DNA of 64,000 bases from assembly GCA_965197565.1 (NCBI GenBank), contig CBDANK010000002.1, positions 930,001 through 994,000 of the forward strand. Reading direction: 5' to 3'. This document shows positions 61,763-64,000 of this stretch, piece by piece. The notes beneath the pieces were generated by a model. That model did no database searches and was not told where the DNA came from. It saw only the letters and a program-made list of their open reading frames with translations. Origin of the DNA: G963667675 sp965197565 (GTDB lineage Bacteria; Chloroflexota; Dehalococcoidia; Lucifugimonadales; UBA3495). Numbering within the stretch: the first letter of the stretch is position 1; every line of letters starts with the position of its first letter. Position numbers and translations under genes: made by a program.

Positions 61763-62836
61763 ATGCCCTTTCATAGAGGCGATGTCACTTGTATCTTGAG
61801 ACTGGTTAAATCGACCGCCACAGCAATCCAGCACTGGCTGTGGCGCCCCAAGGTCAGGTTGATACTGGGTATAAGTATCAGCCCAGTGGTGGCCTACCTG
61901 GTAATTCGGGACATTGATTGGGGCGCTCTTGGCAGCCAACTCCACGACTTCCCCATACGCTACGCCCTCGCCTCTCTTCTGGTCTTTTCCTTGGCTATGG
62001 CGCTGCGGGCCTATCGATGGCATGTCTTGTTTGTCGGGGAGAGGGTGCCCATACACCGGCTTCTATTGGTCCAGAATGCCGGTATTGGCATCAACAGTCT
62101 TTCCCCGATTCGAGTTGTCAGCGAAGCGGTCCAATATTTGCTACTGACCCTGCGGTACCCGGTCAAGAAGGAGATGGTGGCAGCCACCCTGGGAGTGCAG
62201 CGGATATTGGATTTTGTGATAGGCGCGCTGCTGCTGGGTGTGGGTCTGCTGTTGCTGCCAGGACTCAAGGGGTTCGCTCTTTATGTCTTGGCCGCGGGTG
62301 TCTTGGCCCTGGTTAGCCTGGCGGCCGTGCCCGTTGTCATCTGGGTTGGAACGCGGCCGCGCTTTACCCGCGTGCCGCTGCTGGCTTCCACGTCGTTGTC
62401 GTTGCGAAGCTTGGTGCAAGCGAGGCTCAAGCTGACCTTTTCTTTCTTGCTGACCCTAGCGTATTGGCTAACGGCAGGTCTGTCGGCCTGGGTGCTCGCT
62501 TATGGCATGGGCATAGAAATATCGGTTTTGTTGGCGACGCTGCTGGTTATCGGCACCTTGACTTTTGTCGCCTTGGTGCCCTCATTGCCTGCCTCGGTGG
62601 GGACATTCGAGTTTGCGGTGTATTACTTGCTGACCGCTTTCGGTATCGGTCCTGTGGAGGCGTTGGGGTACGCGCTGGTTATCCACGCAATAATCTTCAT
62701 ACCCCCGATCTTGATCGCTCTAGTGGTGCTTGTATCTTGGCCGCTAAGCAAGAGAGCGAAGGATGCGCTAATCCCGGGTCCTTCAGACCCCTCCTCCAGT
62801 CCGGTTGAAAGCGCGCCAATTTCCCCTCCCTCATAG
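61763..62836 (+). CDS. lysylphosphatidylglycerol synthase TM-region / UPF0104 membrane protein
   Basis: About 357 residues with some eight transmembrane helices. It shows SLAMALRAYRWHVLF (about 70), GINSLSPIRVVSEAVQYLLL and VPSLPASVGTFEFAVYYLLT, typical of the UPF0104 flippase-like domain. It is only distantly similar to the gene at 21885-23057, so the genome carries at least two members. No catalytic C-terminal domain is present. ATG 61763 is the best start after a repeat-filled region; the ribosome-binding site is weak. The last 25 residues are Pro/Ser-rich. Confidence 0.85.
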   Translation: MPFHRGDVTCILRLVKSTATAIQHWLWRPKVRLILGISISPVVAYLVIRDIDWGALGSQLHDFPIRYALASLLVFSLAMALRAYRWHVLFVGERVPIHRLLLVQNAGIGINSLSPIRVVSEAVQYLLLTLRYPVKKEMVAATLGVQRILDFVIGALLLGVGLLLLPGLKGFALYVLAAGVLALVSLAAVPVVIWVGTRPRFTRVPLLASTSLSLRSLVQARLKLTFSFLLTLAYWLTAGLSAWVLAYGMGIEISVLLATLLVIGTLTFVALVPSLPASVGTFEFAVYYLLTAFGIGPVEALGYALVIHAIIFIPPILIALVVLVSWPLSKRAKDALIPGPSDPSSSPVESAPISPPS

Positions 62837-63077
62837 CGGGGAGCCGCGTCCAATGGGACGGGCTGAATACGGGCTGTTGGAAATCATCAAGAACTTGATG
62901 GCGGCGCTTGGCCCGCCGTCCAATTTTGCTCTTATTATGTAGAGCGTTCCCCTTAAACCGGCGGCTGAGATTCTCTATAATTGTTACTCTGACATTCTTT
63001 GACACTCTTTAGCGTTCTTCGCGGTCACATCCGGCCGCTGTTGTCACTGTAGTATTGGGTGGTGCAGGAGGAGTGGT

Positions 63078-64000
63078 ATGAGGCACATGACGAAAGCCAA
63101 AGCCGTGGCCGTGGCTTTGCTGCTGTTGTTGGTTGCGGCTTGCCAATCCGCCAGCCCCACACCGTCGGGAACCCTTTCCCCAACCCTGGTTCCACCAACT
63201 CCCAGTGTGCAGCCTACATCGACAGTTTCGCCCACCCCCGCCGCGTCAAAAACAACGCCTCAGGCAACAGCCACGCCGGTGCCCAAGGCCACGCCCGTTC
63301 CGGCTAAGTATGCGATGCCAAAGGGTCAACGGGGCGGGTCTTTAAGAATCGCCGGTTTCGCCGACGTCCCGCACCGGGACGTACATCAGACCATTCAAGA
63401 AACCCTGGCTTCGCTGGGGCCGGGACTGGCTTACAGCCGCTTACTGCGGCTGCGGTCGGGGCCTGAATCCGAACAACCCAGCCTGATATTAGAGTGTGAC
63501 CTTTGCTTGAGTTGGGAGTTGACTCCGGACTTTGCTTACGAGTTTCAGTTGCGGCCTGACGTCAAGTGGCAGGACCTGCCGCCGGTCGACGGACGGCCCT
63601 TGGTCGCCGATGACTTAGTCTTCAGCTACGAACGTTTGCGCACACCGGGCTGGCCCAACGCTCCGTTATTCTCGTCCATTGGGGAAATCGAAGCTTTGGG
63701 GCCGCACACTTTGCGGGTCGAGCTGGCCTCGGCCGATGCCGACGCCCTCTTGTCGCTGGCTGATGGGCACGCCAAGATTGTCGCCCGGGAAGTGGTGGAA
63801 CAATACGGCGACCTGCGGGACAGCCCGGTGATCGGCACCGGTCCCTGGATATGGGAAGAAACCACAGCCGGCGTGGGGACCAACTTCAGGCGCAACCCGG
63901 ACTACTTTGAAGATGGACTGCCTTTGCTGGACCAACTCCAAATAAAGGCTATTAGGACTCCAGAGGGGGACTTGTCGCTCACCGAAACGAGGCTTGCCGC
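63078..64000 (+). CDS. oligopeptide/solute-binding lipoprotein (SBP_bac_5), 3' end outside window
   Basis: The frame starts at ATG 63078 (GGAGGAG upstream) and is open to the right edge (307 codons). A lipoprotein signal (VALLLLLVAAC, lipobox VAAC) is followed by a long Thr/Pro-rich linker (about residues 25-75). The extracellular solute-binding protein family 5 fold comes next: GGSLRIAGFADVPHRDVHQ, YEFQLRPDVKWQDLPPVDG, and VADDLVFSYERL. It binds peptides or other solutes for an ABC importer outside the membrane. The partner permease genes, if adjacent, lie beyond the window. Confidence 0.9.
   Translation, partial: MRHMTKAKAVAVALLLLLVAACQSASPTPSGTLSPTLVPPTPSVQPTSTVSPTPAASKTTPQATATPVPKATPVPAKYAMPKGQRGGSLRIAGFADVPHRDVHQTIQETLASLGPGLAYSRLLRLRSGPESEQPSLILECDLCLSWELTPDFAYEFQLRPDVKWQDLPPVDGRPLVADDLVFSYERLRTPGWPNAPLFSSIGEIEALGPHTLRVELASADADALLSLADGHAKIVAREVVEQYGDLRDSPVIGTGPWIWEETTAGVGTNFRRNPDYFEDGLPLLDQLQIKAIRTPEGDLSLTETRLA

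Overview
The window looks like chromosomal DNA of an uncultured Chloroflexota bacterium, probably of the Dehalococcoidia/SAR202 kind. This is inferred from the GC-rich codon use, the frequent TTG/GTG starts, the fused AccD-AccA carboxyltransferase, the many class III (CaiB/BaiF) CoA-transferases, and the M28, LRR and DinB-type accessory genes. No rRNA or tRNA gene was found.

Layout. 1-8.2 kb: dienelactone hydrolase (cut by the window edge), a GatC-like small protein, accDA fusion, a SufT-like/Mrp Fe-S pair, a quinone reductase, a GreA protein with an integrase-like N-terminal domain, a probable selenocysteine peroxiredoxin with an in-frame TGA at the catalytic position, an MBL-fold exonuclease and a broken DUF559 gene. 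8.3-14.2 kb: a complete branched-chain amino acid operon (ilvB-ilvN-ilvC-small coiled-coil protein-leuA, minus strand) behind a consensus promoter and a T-box leader. 14.2-17.4 kb: MITE-like repeats, a plant-type LRR lipoprotein with one frameshift, and a hypothetical gene. 17.5-23 kb: metG, a polyprenyl diphosphate synthase, an amidohydrolase and a flippase-like membrane protein.

23-35.5 kb is a mobile-DNA hotspot. It begins with a 3.9-kb element bounded by exact 22-bp inverted repeats that carries a DDE transposase and an overlapping three-gene cargo ending in an HNH-helicase. Two damaged endonuclease/exonuclease/phosphatase (EEP) genes follow, then a large serine recombinase, an IS630, phage-like fragments, an IS3 remnant and two IS110 copies (one decayed, one intact).

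35.6-54.9 kb returns to housekeeping genes: GYD protein, tenA-thiD, ileS (with an in-frame palindromic insertion), fpg, a PPOX flavoprotein, sbcC, a cytosolic ligand-binding protein paired with a FIST sensor, M28 peptidase, Gfo/Idh/MocA oxidoreductase, rho, transaldolase and pyrG with a consensus promoter. 55.3-60.2 kb is a minus-strand catabolic operon: MaoC/FAS1-like dehydratase, two CoA-transferases and a methyltransferase. The right end holds a DinB-like protein, a second flippase-like membrane protein and a truncated oligopeptide-binding lipoprotein.

Two families of small non-autonomous elements are scattered through the intergenic spaces. One has GTAA...-type 12-bp ends and 8-bp target duplications; the other has CAGGG-type 18-bp ends and 10-bp near-duplications. 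A third, GC-rich palindrome occurs next to metG, inside ileS and at the end of the DUF559 gene.
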